A stretch of 57,274 nucleotides of DNA from Cristatella mucedo (Eukaryota > Bryozoa > Phylactolaemata > Cristatellidae), in contig WPIO01000244.1 in NCBI GenBank assembly GCA_009760855.2, positions 150,001 to 207,274 on the forward strand. The letters are read 5' to 3'. Position 1 is the first letter of the stretch. Each line of letters begins with the position of its first letter. Both the position numbers and the translations under genes were made by a program. Below the pieces are notes generated by a model, which was not told the origin of the DNA, ran no database searches, and was given only the letters and a program-made list of their open reading frames with translations. Below, piece after piece: positions 45,554 through 56,850 of the stretch.

Positions 45554-45908
45554 TGTAGTTTCACTCGCACAGCATAGAGCCAGCCGAGTACCAACACCAA
45601 CAGTTTATTACGATGCACGGAGCCGAAGGGCACACGGCTCCCTTAGGCTCCCACTCGACTCTGTGCCGGATGCCTCCGCCTTCCTCGAGGACGCCGCCGC
45701 CCTCCCCGAGGACGCCGCCACCCTCCTCCGGGCGAAGTCTCACCGTCTGTCGCCTCGCAAAACGCCGCTGCTTCGCAAGGAGCAAAAACAAGTGCTCCTC
45801 ACTCGGTTCATGGCCACTTTTCTTGGTCTCCCTCTCGAAGTTCGGCAGCTTGTTTACAGGCGCCATAGTCGCTCCAGCCGAGAAATAGCTTGTAGTTTCA
45901 TTCGCACA
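45554..45908 (-). repeat. LTR-like unit with direct terminal repeats
   Basis: TGTAGTTTCA(C/T)TCGCACA occurs at 45554 and again at 45891, 337 bases apart. On the minus strand each ends ...GAAACTACA, and one AATAAA lies between. A minus-strand frame from ATG 45866 (MAPVNKLPNFERETKKSG...) runs to 45561 with GGG/E repeats. The first 85 bases recur at 52384-52472. It looks like a small LTR-type element, but boundaries are uncertain and no gag or pol was recognised. Confidence 0.45.
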
Positions 45909-45936
45909 CGAAAGTATACATGACCTGAACTTGAGG

Positions 45937-45958
45937 TGTGGGCGTAGCCACGCCCACA
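45937..45958. promoter_or_regulatory. Perfect 9-bp inverted repeat TGTGGGCGT/ACGCCCACA
   Basis: Nine-base arms with a 4-base AGCC loop. The arms resemble EGR-type zinc-finger sites (GTGGGCG). It could act as a regulatory site or be a small hairpin; function is unknown. Confidence 0.3.
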
Positions 45959-46134
45959 ACGTGGTTCCTTCCCAGCTGGACTCTCACCTCTCCGCCCGGC
46001 CAACGGGTGCGCTGAGAACCACCTCATTAGGCGCTGCAGTTGGACAGTATCGGCTGACTATGCTGGATATAATTGCAACGGGTCCCCTGCGGTAGCCTGC
46101 TCCGCTAGTCCTGCAGCGAGGAACTTAATATAAT

Positions 46135-46318
46135 AGGAATATTAATACACTTGATAAAGCGCCCTCCGAGAACTCAATCTCTTTTTAGGCGCTTTACATT
46201 TGCAGCAAAGAAAAACGTGATTGAATTGTGAGTAAAATCATGCTTGATAAACAACATGAATAACACGGTTAGGGGTGACATGCACAGGGTCAGCATGCAA
46301 GTGTGGTTAGTGGCGTAC
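46135..46318 (-). mobile_element. Family A LINE 3' end
   Basis: The minus strand reads CATGCTGACCCTGTGCATGT, then the tail AAAGCGCC...GGGCGCTTTATC and a short TATTAATATT end. 5'-truncated. Confidence 0.8.
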
Positions 46319-46714
46319 ATGCTGATGTAGAAGCCGTCGCGGAAGCAGCTCCGGAGCGCACGGAGAGAAGAGTAGAGAAGTGAGCGAGAAGAAGAGAGAG
46401 CGAGTGGATATCGTTCGCTATCGTATACGCCACTGATCGCCGAGCCCCCACGGAGGAACCCAAAGGGTCAGTAGACGCATAGATGTTCAGCTCCATATGT
46501 GCCGGCTGCCGTTGAAGAAGATCATGACACGTCAGCTAAAGCGACAGCGGAAGTGTGGAGATCTTCCATGGTAATTTATCTTGGAGCCAGAAGAGATCTC
46601 GAAACTATTCGTAGACACCTACTGTTCGGTTTCCCTAATTTTCAACCAGTATCCCAGCCGATGAGGTCTTTATTTAAGAAGGCAGTAGTGAAGCAACGGC
46701 ATGCTAGTCCAGCT
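46319..46714. other. No gene recognised
   Basis: Purine-rich near 46370-46410. The last 60 bases may be decayed LINE. Confidence 0.3.
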
Positions 46715-48105
46715 TTGTTCTGCATGCTGCACTGCGATAGTTCATGTCCTATCTCAATGGGAAACTCCCGAGCATTGATATGAATGGACAAAGGTCATCG
46801 GAGGAACCTCTGAAGTATGGGGTACCTCAGGGCTTTGTTCTTGGTCCGGTTCGTTTCGAGGTATATACTCTCCCTCTTGCCAATGTGATTGCCAGACACA
46901 ATCTAGGCTTTCACTGCTATGCAGATGACACTCAGTTGTACCTTTGCTTTGATCTCTCCCAGCCCTCCAGCAAGGTCGAACTCTCTCAACTCCCTTGCTG
47001 CATGTATTAATGACATCCGCACATGGGTGGCAGCAAACTTTCTTAAATTGAGTGATGATAAATACCAACTTTCTAGCTATTTCAAAACCAAGTGTGATTT
47101 GGAAATTAGAAAGGCTAACACTCAAAATCGGTTCTGAAAGCATATCTCCTACTGAATCTGTACGAAATCTAGTTGTCCTATGCATTCACTCCCATTTCTA
47201 TTTTTTTGTTAGACGTACGCATCAGCTCCACAGTCATGTCTGCCTACTTTCAGCGACATAACATTGCTGAAATTCGGGCTTGTCTAGACAGAGGTACCAC
47301 ATCTAAATTGGTTCGTGCATTTGTGACATCCTGTCTTGACTTCTGTAACTCACTGCTTACTGTTCTACTGGCATGTGCAATAAACCACAGTTTCTCTGCA
47401 GCAGATATAAAGTGCATAGAAAGAGATTGAGTTCTCTGAAGGCGTTATATCAAGTGTGTTTATATTATATCATTACCAGGCGCTTAAAGTGGTGCAAAAC
47501 TAAGCAGCTAGGCTTGTCTGTCGTGAGCGTCGCAGTCACCACATCGCACCACTTCTAGCTGATCTACACTGGGTCCCAGTCAACCAATTCATCGACTTCA
47601 AGGTTCTGTCACTCACGTTAGGTCGCTTCTGTCTTTGGTTCCAGCCTACCTGTCAGATCTAATTCCCCGCCCGGTTAAGCATCGCACAGCCAACTTTTCG
47701 GAATCTAGTCGTTTACCTACACCTCGTACGAGCCTCAAATCCTTTGCAGACCGTGCCTTTAGTTCGTATGCTATCAAAGCCTGGAACTTACTTCCAACTG
47801 GCGTAGAGACATCACATGACTTGACCACGTTGAAAAAGAAACTAAAAACGCGTCTATTTATCACAGCATTAAGTGGGTCCATGCGATTCGACCGTTGTGT
47901 GCTTATGCGTGCTGACAATGTTCGTGCTGCAACTAACAATATTTGCATGCTGACATTGTGCATGTCACTCCTAACCATATTATTCTTGTTGTTTATTGAG
48001 CATGCTACCACTAACCATTCGATAATGCTTCATTTGCAGCAAATATAAAGTGCCTAGAAAGAGACTGAGTTCTCTGAGGGCGCTATAAAAAATGTATTAT
48101 TATCA
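46715..48105 (+). mobile_element. Family A LINE carrying an internal insertion
   Basis: Runs from the YLNGKLPSIDMNGQRSSEE region through GVPQGFVLGPV and HCYADDTQLYL (YADD kept) to the C-terminal region and a tail at about 48050-48105 ending TATTATTATC. Frameshifts near 46980 and 47180 break the ORF. It is also interrupted at about 47383-47472. Confidence 0.85.
47383..47472 (+). mobile_element. About 90-bp family A 3' tail inserted in a family A copy
   Basis: ACCACAGTTTCTCTGCAGCA through AGAGATTGAGTTCTCTGAAG and TTATATCAAGTGTG is the extreme 3' end of family A, set between CATGTGCAAT and AGGCGCTTAAAG, which are contiguous in other copies. Confidence 0.8.
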
Positions 48106-48569
48106 TTAGGTTATGACAGCGATAGATATTATTACTGGTTCCTGAATTATAAGCATTAGTAACCAGATTTAACAGATTCTATGCTTTATGCAGAGTGGAA
48201 AAACAGATCGGAAGTGGTGGTGGCTAGTCATTTGTACTTTGGACTCCGACATACTGAACTGTACACAATAGCCGGCGATGTATGCAAAGAGCTCCCAGTG
48301 GCTGTCAAATAAACAGCACTGCAGCACGAACGCGGACTTGTCACATTGCTTGTTGCGTACTTTTCATATTGTTACTGACAGCTGCTAGAGTTACGAGCTC
48401 TCTACAGCTCTTGCGATTGCTACCACCGTGTACTGCCATCTTCGGCCCTAATGAGCACGCCCGTGTATCGGTGCAGTACCTACGATCCGTACGACTCCCA
48501 CGAGCCTGTTCCGAGGCGCCCACTCCATCAGCGTTGATAGCGAGCCAGCAAGAATAATAATAAAATATC
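48106..48569. other. No gene recognised
   Basis: Short overlapping frames at 48282-48557 on both strands with no motif. Confidence 0.3.
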
Positions 48570-48720
48570 AGCTGATTTATCAGCCTCTCATTTGTATAGC
48601 GGCAGATGAGTCTTAACGTCCATCACCGCATGCAGTTGGCTATTAAAGATCGCCTACTGCACTATTCGAAACCACGACCTTGGCCGTGAATAACGAGCAC
48701 CTTACCTCCTGGGTCCCGAC
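48570..48720 (-). mobile_element. SINE family 2, decayed
   Basis: The minus strand shows AGGTAAGGTGCTCGTTATTC, GGTTTCGAATAG (changed B box) and the GGCGATCTTTAATAG body, ending GCCGCTATACAAATGAGAGG. Confidence 0.7.
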
Positions 48721-49837
48721 TAGCATCGCTGTATGTGCTGTATTCACGGCGAAGGACTTTAGTTAAACAGTTTACACCGTTTGTTTGTTGCTGTATCAGA
48801 TATCGAACATCTACCATACCTTTGCTGCCAGTAGCTAGATCTCAACGAAACTGCAACGCTAGCGAAACACAGTAGCAGGTTTGCAGGAAACGTGCATTCT
48901 CAGTACGACTCACAGAGCAGCAGCGAACACAATCGCTCAGTCCCGCATCCCCGTTGCAACTGGCTTACGTGATTCCGCACTTACTTTCCAGACAGGACAC
49001 ATCACGGGCTCGTGAAGGTATCACGCCCAAAGCACATCGAAGGCGGGCCACTCGGGTGCCGAGCAGCCAAGTGGCGGCCAGGACCTGGCAAACTTCACTA
49101 CCCTACTTTGAGCTGACTAGTTCTCAGGACTACTGTGTGGAATATCTGTGGCGCTATATTTGCATGCGTATGAGCATAAAAATTAAATCGCAGGCTAGAG
49201 TAAACAAAGCCTTTGGAAAACATAATAAACACTTGTCCTAGGCACTTCAGTGCTAATACAGAAGCGAATACAGAAACGCCGCGTATAGCAGTAACAGCAT
49301 TAGAATAACGAATAGCGAAACATTTTTTTTGAGCATCTCAAGGAAGCTGAATTTATTTCAAGGTAGTTTATGTTGTACAGAGATTGTGCAACTGATTAGT
49401 AATAAAACAAAATGTTCACCAAGCACTTACGCGGGACAATCCCCACATAAAGAGCCAATACTGCGAGGAGCAGCCGGTGAGTGGTCGATTCCGTGGCATT
49501 CCACAACTTCCATACACGAGATGTCATGCTATTATTCGACACAAGTTTCAAGCTTTCTTATCGGAGAAATTGCACGGTATGCACAGGCGTTGTGGGTGGT
49601 TAGGCTGAACCAAAGCACCAGTTTTAGCCTCATCATTATCATTAATCTGATATCATGCTGTATCGGTTCATCAGCTGCGCCGGTCTTGGTCATCCTCCTG
49701 TTTGTAAGTGCCATTTCCACCAAAGCAGCAGCACCATTTTTAACTTTTATATGCTGATAACGAACAGTGAATCTCAGAACTTTTGCCTCACAGCATGAAA
49801 ATTCATGCAAGGAACAAGACAAGGTCAGCCGTATTGG
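48721..49837. other. No gene supported
   Basis: A 142-codon plus frame at 49329-49757 has hydrophobic stretches (for example LIIIINLISCC and LVILLFVSAISTKAAAP) that look membrane-like, but no family, start context or splice support was found. It overlaps a minus-strand frame. Confidence 0.3.
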
Positions 49838-50000
49838 CACACTAGGTAAGGCAGATGCTTTTCACAACCTCGGTCCCGAGTTCGTGGGTTCGAATTCTGA
49901 GGTGGGTAATCCTTTATCTCCTCCGAAAGCGGCGGTGGAAGCCGTAAAGGCTCTTCGTGCACCAAAAAAAGAGGCTGTTAAATCAGCTCATATTTGTCTA
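49838..50000 (+). mobile_element. SINE family 2
   Basis: GGCACACTAGGTAAGGCAGA head, GGGTTCGAATTCTG B box, body GGGTAATCCTTTATC ... AAGCCGTAAAGGCTCTTCGT, end GAGGCTGTTAAATCAGCTCA. Confidence 0.8.
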
Positions 50001-50975
50001 AAGGCCAGTGACTAAAGCGGTCGGCATGCATGGGGCTGTCCCAGAGCTCTGTGTTGCATCTCATAGCTATTTTGCTTTAGTTTTTCAATATACCTTGAGC
50101 ACGGTCACTCAGATTTTTTAAACGTACCGAGCCAATATACAAAGCCACCCGGTCAGTACAGAACGTGACGCGAGCCGCACGGAGCTACGGACACAAAGCG
50201 CACAGATTCTAATGGTGGCTAACTATTCCTACCTAATCGTAGAAGGATCACCGCTCTGCTTACTTATGCCTTTGCCCATCTTTGCCCACCTTATACCTAT
50301 GACGACTTTTGACTCAGCAAAGACTTTGTTGCCAGCGCCGCAGTGCAGAATATTGTGGTGCTAAGGCGCGGTGTAACGACTCCCACCTTCTGACCCGGAG
50401 CCAAGCCGAAAACGTAGCTCTCGCAGCGTTTCTAGTCGTAGCCGACCCACGACAACTCACAGTTTCGCGCACGGTAGCAGGACGATCAAGATCGATGACA
50501 TTGCAACGATGACCTTAGCAACGAGGAACGTCCTTACCTAACGATGACACGTCCACATCCGTGGCGAAGGGACATTCGACAAGGATGGAAGGCTCCAGCA
50601 ACGTACACGGCTTACAGAAACGCTCACGAAGCCGAAAGCACTTATCAGCTGCTTGATTAGGGGTCGAGGGCGAAAATCGTGCCTGATTAAATCTAAGAAC
50701 TCAACTGACTGCATAGTGCATGACGACTTGGCTTCTATGCACTTTATTACGTCACCGGTTCCTAGATATTATAAATTAGAAACTGCAAAAATATCGCGGC
50801 GACTATAATCTGGCTGATCTAGCGCGCCACCGTTTGGCTGCTGTCTCCTTAAATCAAACCGCTCATCAGGCGGAAGACTAAAGAAAACGGAACCCAACCG
50901 ACTGTTGTAGGTGTCGACATTCGGCTTTGCAACCTCGCTGGGCTCTAACTAACTCGCTGTTGCTGTCTTACCTTT
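50001..50975. other. No gene recognised
   Basis: No domain or repeat could be assigned. Open frames are short. Confidence 0.3.
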
Positions 50976-51058
50976 GCAGCAAACGTAAAGTGCCTAGAAA
51001 GAGATTGAGTTCTCTGATGGCGCTAGATCAAATGTATTACTACTGATGTTATTATTAT
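50976..51058 (+). mobile_element. Family A LINE, extreme 3' end
   Basis: AAAGTGCCTAGAAAGAGATT ... GGCGCTAGATCAAATG followed by TATTACTACTGATGTTATTA. Only about 83 bases. Confidence 0.75.
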
Positions 51059-52071
51059 CTTCATCTTTCTCTGACATAGCGGCCCCAATGACGAGCCTCC
51101 GTGCTTCAGCGCTTCTTCAGTATCCGTTGAAGCTTCGTCGATTTTTCACTTGCTGGAGACAGGCAAGCGCCTTTAGCATTAGTCCTATCACAGTAGATAC
51201 TTGAAGCGATCTCAAACTTGGGAACGTGATTAAATACGCGCGACAACACGTACGCACAATAAGGAGTATACCGCATCCCTGCACTCGTGCATGAGCGATT
51301 GCAACTGCGACTTATCAGGCTCGCTGCTGGTGTCGCTCGAGCAATCTATACTTGTCTGCATTAAATTTTCTTCACCAATCAGTAGAGTGTGCTAGACCAC
51401 AACGTTCAGCGTTTAACACTGGTTAGAAGCACACACTCACTGGCAGACAAACTACTGCTATTTGGAAGAGGAAATCCAATGCGTTCACTTTGACGACACG
51501 TCGATGATTCCGCATCCGTAATACGGTCACAGACGCACAAAGTTAATAGACATTTATGTGCACGAGGGTGAGGGCTTTGCATAACCAAGTTGGAAAGTCA
51601 ATTGAATCGTAGCAGAAGCTGCGTAGACATTATTGTATTAGATATTAGTAGACATTATTATACGCAGAATAAAAAAAATAAAAAACCTAAAAAACGCAGG
51701 ATAAAAATAAAAAGCTTTCCAAAATAGACAAAAGCGCGAAGCAGCGCCAACAGTAGCGGGACACGTCAGCGTCGAAGAGCGCCTATATCTTTACGTAACA
51801 AGTCTATATCTATAACGCAGTAAAGTCAGTTGCAGTCGGTGCAGTCGGGCAGCTCCCCCCCCCCCCCCCGCTGCACCGACTCATTTCTGCTTCTGCTGTC
51901 GAACATCAGCGCCGCTTGCAATCCGGCACAGCGCCAACTGCGGGGCTCCGGGCCACTTTCCCGCGGCTGCACGGAACCTCCGAGGCAGCGCAGCGGCACG
52001 GCTGCCAAGGCTGCTCGCCACTCCGAGTTTGGAGGATTTCTCACCGTTGCTGCAGACGACGACTGCTCTGG
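51059..52071. other. No gene recognised
   Basis: Contains an A-rich patch (51668-51720) and a C-run at 51857-51870. The GC-rich part after 51.84 kb leads into the LTR-like cluster. Confidence 0.3.
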
Positions 52072-53230
52072 TGTGTGTGGTCTGAGTATATGCAGGCCGG
52101 TACCGCTCCTTTTGTAAACAGCTGTCAGGAGCATCACCGGCAGTGCAAAGCTGTGGTCCGCCTGGCCGGAGAGACTGCCCAGGTTGGAGAGAGTACGCAG
52201 GACGGAGAAGCAGCTGCGTATATCGGAGACGCGGCGGCAGAATCGGCAGACGCGGATGGAGCGACGGCGGTTGGTGTCCGAAAAACAGTGGCTGTGAACG
52301 TCAGCTCGATGATGATGGTCGATTGCTCACGTTGCCGGCTGGTCGCAAAAGGCCGTGCACCAACTCACCTCTTGCGATCAGCCTGTAGTTTGTTCGCACA
52401 GCAGAGAGCCAGCTGATGCCCAACACCAACAGTTTATTCCCAACGCACGGAGCCCAAGAGCGCACGGCTCGCCTCAGCCCCGGCTCTCACACGACTGCCC
52501 TCCCCTGGTCGACTCCGATGACTCATCGACCACAATGGTGCACCGGCCGACCCTGATGGTGAATCCACCATCTGGCCACCAGCTGGTCCATGCCACATCA
52601 AAGGCGGACCACAGCAGTGCACTGGCCGACACTGATGGTGAATCCACCATCTGGCCACCAGCTGGTTACCGGCCTGTGTCCATACCACATCACAGGCGGA
52701 CCACAGCTGTGCACTGGCCCCTCTCGGTGGTGCTTCTAACAGCACACCAGTGGCTTATCAGACATACAATACATACATACGAACTACACAGCCGTCAGGT
52801 AGCTTGTGGGGTCAGCTATTGATGTTAGCTGCTATGTCGAGGATGTGTAGGGTCTACTTTGTATCGTTTATAGATAGTCTCGTTCATGCTGTCCTGTACA
52901 TTGCAGCTACATGTGTTGGTGCTGCAAACTTGTGACCTTAAAGTCAAGGGAGCGTGTGGTCTGAGTATATGCAGGCCGGTACCGCTCCTTTCGTAAACAG
53001 CTGTCAGGAGCACCACCAGCAGTGCAAAGCTGTGGTCCACCCGTGGTGCGGTTTGGACAGGCCGGTAACCACAGTCAGATGGTGGATTCACCATCGGGGT
53101 CAACCAGAGGAGTAGAGGAGGACAGACTCGAGTGTGAGAAGGGGGTGAAGGCAGTCGTGCGTCTTGCTGCTCCATGCCTTGTGCAATAAACCATTGGCGT
53201 TGTTCTGGGCCAGCGTTCTGTATGCCGAAC
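52072..53230. repeat. Cluster of three LTR-like units, middle one inverted
   Basis: GTGTGGTCTGAGTATATGCA through CAGTGCAAAGCTGTGGTCC occurs on the plus strand at 52072-52175 and 52955-53035. Between them, 52384-52745 carries related sequence on the minus strand (GTGCACAGCTGTGGTCCGCC, GCCGGTAACC, ATGGTGGATTCACCATC and a distal GAATAAACTGTTGGTGTTGG), with the ATGGTGGATTCACCATC part doubled in tandem. The plus unit at 52955 likewise ends with CAATAAACCATTGGCG near 53173. This looks like several copies of one short LTR-type repeat; full boundaries are not resolved. Confidence 0.55.
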
Positions 53231-54514
53231 CACAGTGTGGACGGCCGCCCTTCGGCAAGTCGTCGTTGCTGAGGGCCAGACTTCACCACCGCCGGTTCTG
53301 TAGGTTCGCCCGATGATCCAGGCTCGGCCGAGGAGGCCGGCTCTCGCACAGCCGGCCTCCTCGGTGGAGCCCAGCGCTTGACCCAGCGGAGCCGTCTGGC
53401 ACCTTGTAGCCGTTCAACTCGTAACTCGGCATTGCTGACATAACCAGCCTCGCCTTTCCGTCGGGCTTCTCGGCGTGCCCGCTGAGCTCACGCCGAGCTT
53501 GGTGGATTATGTGGATGATTATGATATATGGATTAGCTCGCCGATTGGCGAGCCGCTCTCTACGCTTCCCTCCCTTCCTTCCTGCTTCCCTCCCTTCTGA
53601 GCTTCTCCTCCCGGGAATCATCGCCTGGAGCGCGGGCTTGACGTCGATACGCCCAATCTGGCCTCGAGGCCTAGGTTCCTGACCATTGGAGATTTCTGGC
53701 AAACAATCTTTCCTGGCCGCTGGGGATCGCTTCAATGGCGCGGCTCCCGAAGCTTCCGCCGTCCCGGCCGGCCGGGGACTGACGCCTGCTGAGCCCATAA
53801 GGGCAGAGAACGTTCCGAAACACCGAGCTTGCAGTCTCCATCTCGGTTCAGAGCTGCTCTACCAATAGTGCTGCAGCGAAGGCTGTTGAAGCGGCTGCGT
53901 CCTCGGCCATCTTGCAGGCGACGGCCATCTTGACAGACCTCGGCCAACTTGCAGGCGACGGCCGTCTCCTCGAAAGCCGCTGTGAAGAAAACCGGTACGA
54001 GCAAGAGAACTTGGTATGTCCCATGGCGTCACATCCCCCTCACGTGCCACTCTCCGCCATTCTGCTCTCCCCGAATCTTCTCCATTTCTGTCAAGGCCCT
54101 TTAGTTCCACCTACTGCCCTTACTTTCCTCAGCACTTCAGCCAACTGCATGCGATGTCTACTCACTTCACTCGCCGTCATAGTTACTCGCTTCTCATCGC
54201 ATGCCCACTATGCCCACGCTGCTCGGCTGCATCAGTCCTGAATTCACACCTTCGCAGCACGCACCGAAACTCGACGGTAGCAGCCAGCATACCTCCCCCC
54301 CGACGAACAGCTCGTCGCGCGACTCGCCTTCCGATCAGTTTCCGTCTCCCTCGACGTCGCTCCCAGCAGCTGCACCGCCTGCTACACCAGCGGCGAACCC
54401 GCCTTCCGCTAAAGCCCCTTCGTCCTCTGCTTCTTAAGAGCACCGGCCACCGGTGATCCCTTTAGCCTCCGATCTTTCGCCGCATGACCTTGTGTACGTC
54501 TGGTTCCTCGCGTA
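53231..54514. other. GC-rich region, no gene supported
   Basis: Many overlapping frames. CGGCC/GGCCG inverted patches lie at 53325-53370, and a short repeat of the CGGCCATCTTGCAGGCGACGG type at 53905-53970. Proline/serine-rich frames at 54.0-54.45 kb could be a retroelement gag-like or 5' UTR region, but no motif was recognised. Confidence 0.3.
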
Positions 54515-54772
54515 TGGCACATCTTTTTCAGTGGTCCTGAGCTGCTACTTCTATGCTACTCACTACCTCAACTGCTCTCCTGACTCTGCTATACTCCCCA
54601 CTTTCTCTTTGTTGCGTGAGACGAAGTCTGTTGGCTACCGAATGCGTACCGAAAGCCGCTTATGCTGTGAGTGCGCTATACAAAACTCTCCTGCGTAACA
54701 CCTACATGGTCTTTATGACTTTGTGGAGTTACAGACAGAGATACATTACATTACATTACATTACATTAGGGG
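54515..54772 (+). mobile_element. Family B LINE 3' end with (ATTAC)n tail
   Basis: Near-identical to 18070-18325: GCTACTTCTATGCTACTCAC through CTCCTGCGTAACACCTACAT, then GAGTTACAGACAGAGATACA and five ATTAC units. This copy defines the family B 3' terminus. Confidence 0.88.
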
Positions 54773-54959
54773 ACAGTGTTCAGACACGCTACTGGCCTCG
54801 CTTTGTGGCCTCTGTCCTTCTCTTCAGTGGAGATTGGCTGTCACTCGCCCGTGGCAGGGACTTTGAGCAGAAGCACCGCCATGCCCGTCCGGAGCGCTCT
54901 CTATCGGTGCCGGACAGGCCCTAATCCGGGTGGGCCGTGACCCTGTGAACTGACATGTG

Positions 54960-56180
54960 CCTCGCACCTGCAGAGGTTGTACTCTACCAACCGTACGAAG
55001 GCCACCCGGGAGATCCTTCTTCCCGCGATTACCGTATTCTCCGGCGACATGGTGACCTGCCGCCTCCACTGGGAGGCCGCATCGCAGGCTCGGCCAGTCG
55101 ACAACGACCGCCTGGACGCTCTCCTAGAAACGACGGTCCCACCTTGACTGGCGCAGGGCACAAGTCTGATGTCACCACTGTCCGAGGACGAAGTTGCCGC
55201 ACACCTTCGCACAGCCCGTAGCACCTCTCCGGGAGCTGACCGTTTAGAATATCGCCACCTGCGTCTCCTTGACCCAGGATAAGGCGATAAGCCTGCATCC
55301 TGAATGGCTGTATCCACTTCGGGGACGTTCTTTCAGCACGGAAGACGAGTTTCACGATCCTGATCCACAAGAAGGGTGACCCCAGCCTACCCGGCAACTT
55401 TTGACCGATAACATAATTACCCACGCCATATAAGCTGCTCTCGGGCTGCCTGAACGCAAGGCTGAGCAAGCTGGCGGGCTGCTGTTGTCTCCCCAGCAGA
55501 AGGCCTTTGTGCCGGGCTGCCTCGAGCAGTCCTTCCTAGTGGAGAGCACCTTTAAGGAGGCCCGGGATCGGCGAGGAGCACGTGGTCTACTCGGCATTCC
55601 TCGACCTGCAGAATGCCTCTGGTAGCATTCCTCACCCTCTCTCTACTCCGTGTGATCCGGCACGCCGGGGTAAACGATGACTTCAACGGATTCATGGAGT
55701 GTCGCTACTCCGGCTCGCTCCTGGAGCTTCGAGTGCGACATACGTTAACAGCTTTCCTAATGGTGGATGGTGTCCGCCAGGGTGACTCTCTCTCGCCGGC
55801 GATGGAGCTGGTGATCAGGCTCTCCTGCCGCACCCTGGGGTTCAGCTTCATGATGGGCGATACCTCTCTGTCTGCGCCCTGGCAGACAACCTCGCTTTAT
55901 TCTCGGGCACGTCCACCGGCAGGCAGACCCTGGTTTGGGCTGCCGAGCCGGCAGTGATGACGGTGAGCCTGCAGTTCCAGCCGGAAAAGTGCTGCATGGT
56001 CGCCCGCCGAAGTACGAAGGCCGTGCCTGCTTCTATCTTTTTGCACGGCCGACAGATCCTCGAGCTGCCGGAGAATGAGTCCGTGACCTACCACGCAGGG
56101 TTTCGGGCTGCCTAGGGCCGAGATTGAGCAGGCCGGTTCATCCCTTGATAGGGACCTTCGCTTACTGCAGGCACGCCTTA
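54960..56180 (+). pseudogene. Non-LTR reverse transcriptase remnant, another clade
   Basis: Broken plus-strand frames show, in order, EDEVAAHLRTARSTSPGADR, then a KAFVPGCLEQSFLVEST-like block, then HAGVNDDF, GVRQGDSLSPAMELVIR and SLQFQPEKC. The order and the G-x-RQGDSLSP signature are those of non-LTR reverse transcriptases of RTE/R2-like type, not of families A or B. Several frameshifts; the FADD block is not readable. A dead element. Confidence 0.7.
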
Positions 56181-56308
56181 CCATCAATAGTTGCACTACG
56201 TGGGCTTAACAGTAAACAAGGCAGCAGCTGCAGTTGAAAATGCAGGACAAAAGCTGAGCGATTGATTATTAGTGCTTGGCTGGTCATTAATTGCAAAACT
56301 CTTAAACG

Positions 56309-56558
56309 TCACTTCTTGGACAAGTCGCTGTTGCTGTCTGCTGCAGACTTTCTCCATGAAACACTAATAGCCTTTTCGCTCAAGTGAGGTGAGTCATCGC
56401 TCTTTCGATCCTCCCTGAAACCCAGTGCACCCGACCAGATAATTTCAGTGAAACCGTTCACCGCTACCGATCGTCCGATTGCCTCGAACTTTTGCTCCTT
56501 TGGAGTGCTGTACCCTGATGCGTTTGGCAATGCAGCCAGTGAACGCAGAGAGACAACT
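56309..56558 (-). CDS. Possible alternative terminal exon
   Basis: Minus strand, from an acceptor CTTACTTTCTAG (AG at 56560-56559) to a stop at 56309, about 82 codons with a C-terminus ending DLSKK. The incoming phase is the same as for the exon upstream at 56850/56815, so it could be an alternative last exon of the same gene. It could also be chance; no family was recognised and no AATAAA follows closely. Confidence 0.35.
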
Positions 56559-56634
56559 CTAGAAAGTAAGCTATACGTCAACGAAATCACGAAACCAGTA
56601 AAAAGAGCACAAGACAAACTACTTCAAGTTGAAT

Positions 56635-56850
56635 TTATTCACAATTTTTAGCAGTGCACGAAAAAGGCACAGGTGTGGTTTCAGCCTTAACACACACAAT
56701 CTTCATCCAAGAAATGTATTCATCACCATTGCTATCTTTGAACGTTCTCATCACCAGCCGGTCCTTCCGTAACCGAGCCAAGTAGGAGCCTGGATGCACT
56801 GACGGGACCCATAAACTGTTAAACCTGGATGTGCTGACGGAATCCACACT
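56635..56850 (-). CDS. Last exon of an unrecognised gene, with duplicated acceptor
   Basis: Minus-strand terminal exon; the rest of the gene lies beyond the right edge or in unrecognised upstream exons. The strong acceptor CTTGCTTTGCAG puts the exon start at 56850. A second acceptor, GGTTTAACAG, puts it at 56815. Both have the same incoming phase. Using the second, the frame reads LWVPSVHPGSYLARLRKDRL and continues to ...TAKNCE, with stop TAA at 56637-56635. That stop lies inside an AATAAA polyadenylation signal (56639-56634), an economical 3' end. Using the first, the frame begins VWIPSAHPGLTVYGSRQ and stops after about 35 codons. No family was recognised. Confidence 0.55.
   Translation of the reverse strand, partial: SVDSVSTSRFNSLWVPSVHPGSYLARLRKDRLVMRTFKDSNGDEYISWMKIVCVKAETTPVPFSCTAKNCE

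Noticed and set aside
45864-45880. TGGCGCCTGTAAAC resembling a retroviral lysine-tRNA primer-binding site
   Set aside because: It does not directly follow the proposed LTR end and matches only about the first eight bases. No gag or pol follows.
49329-49757. Membrane-protein-like 142-codon plus frame
   Set aside because: Hydrophobic by A/T-rich composition; no family, splice or start support, and it overlaps an opposite frame.
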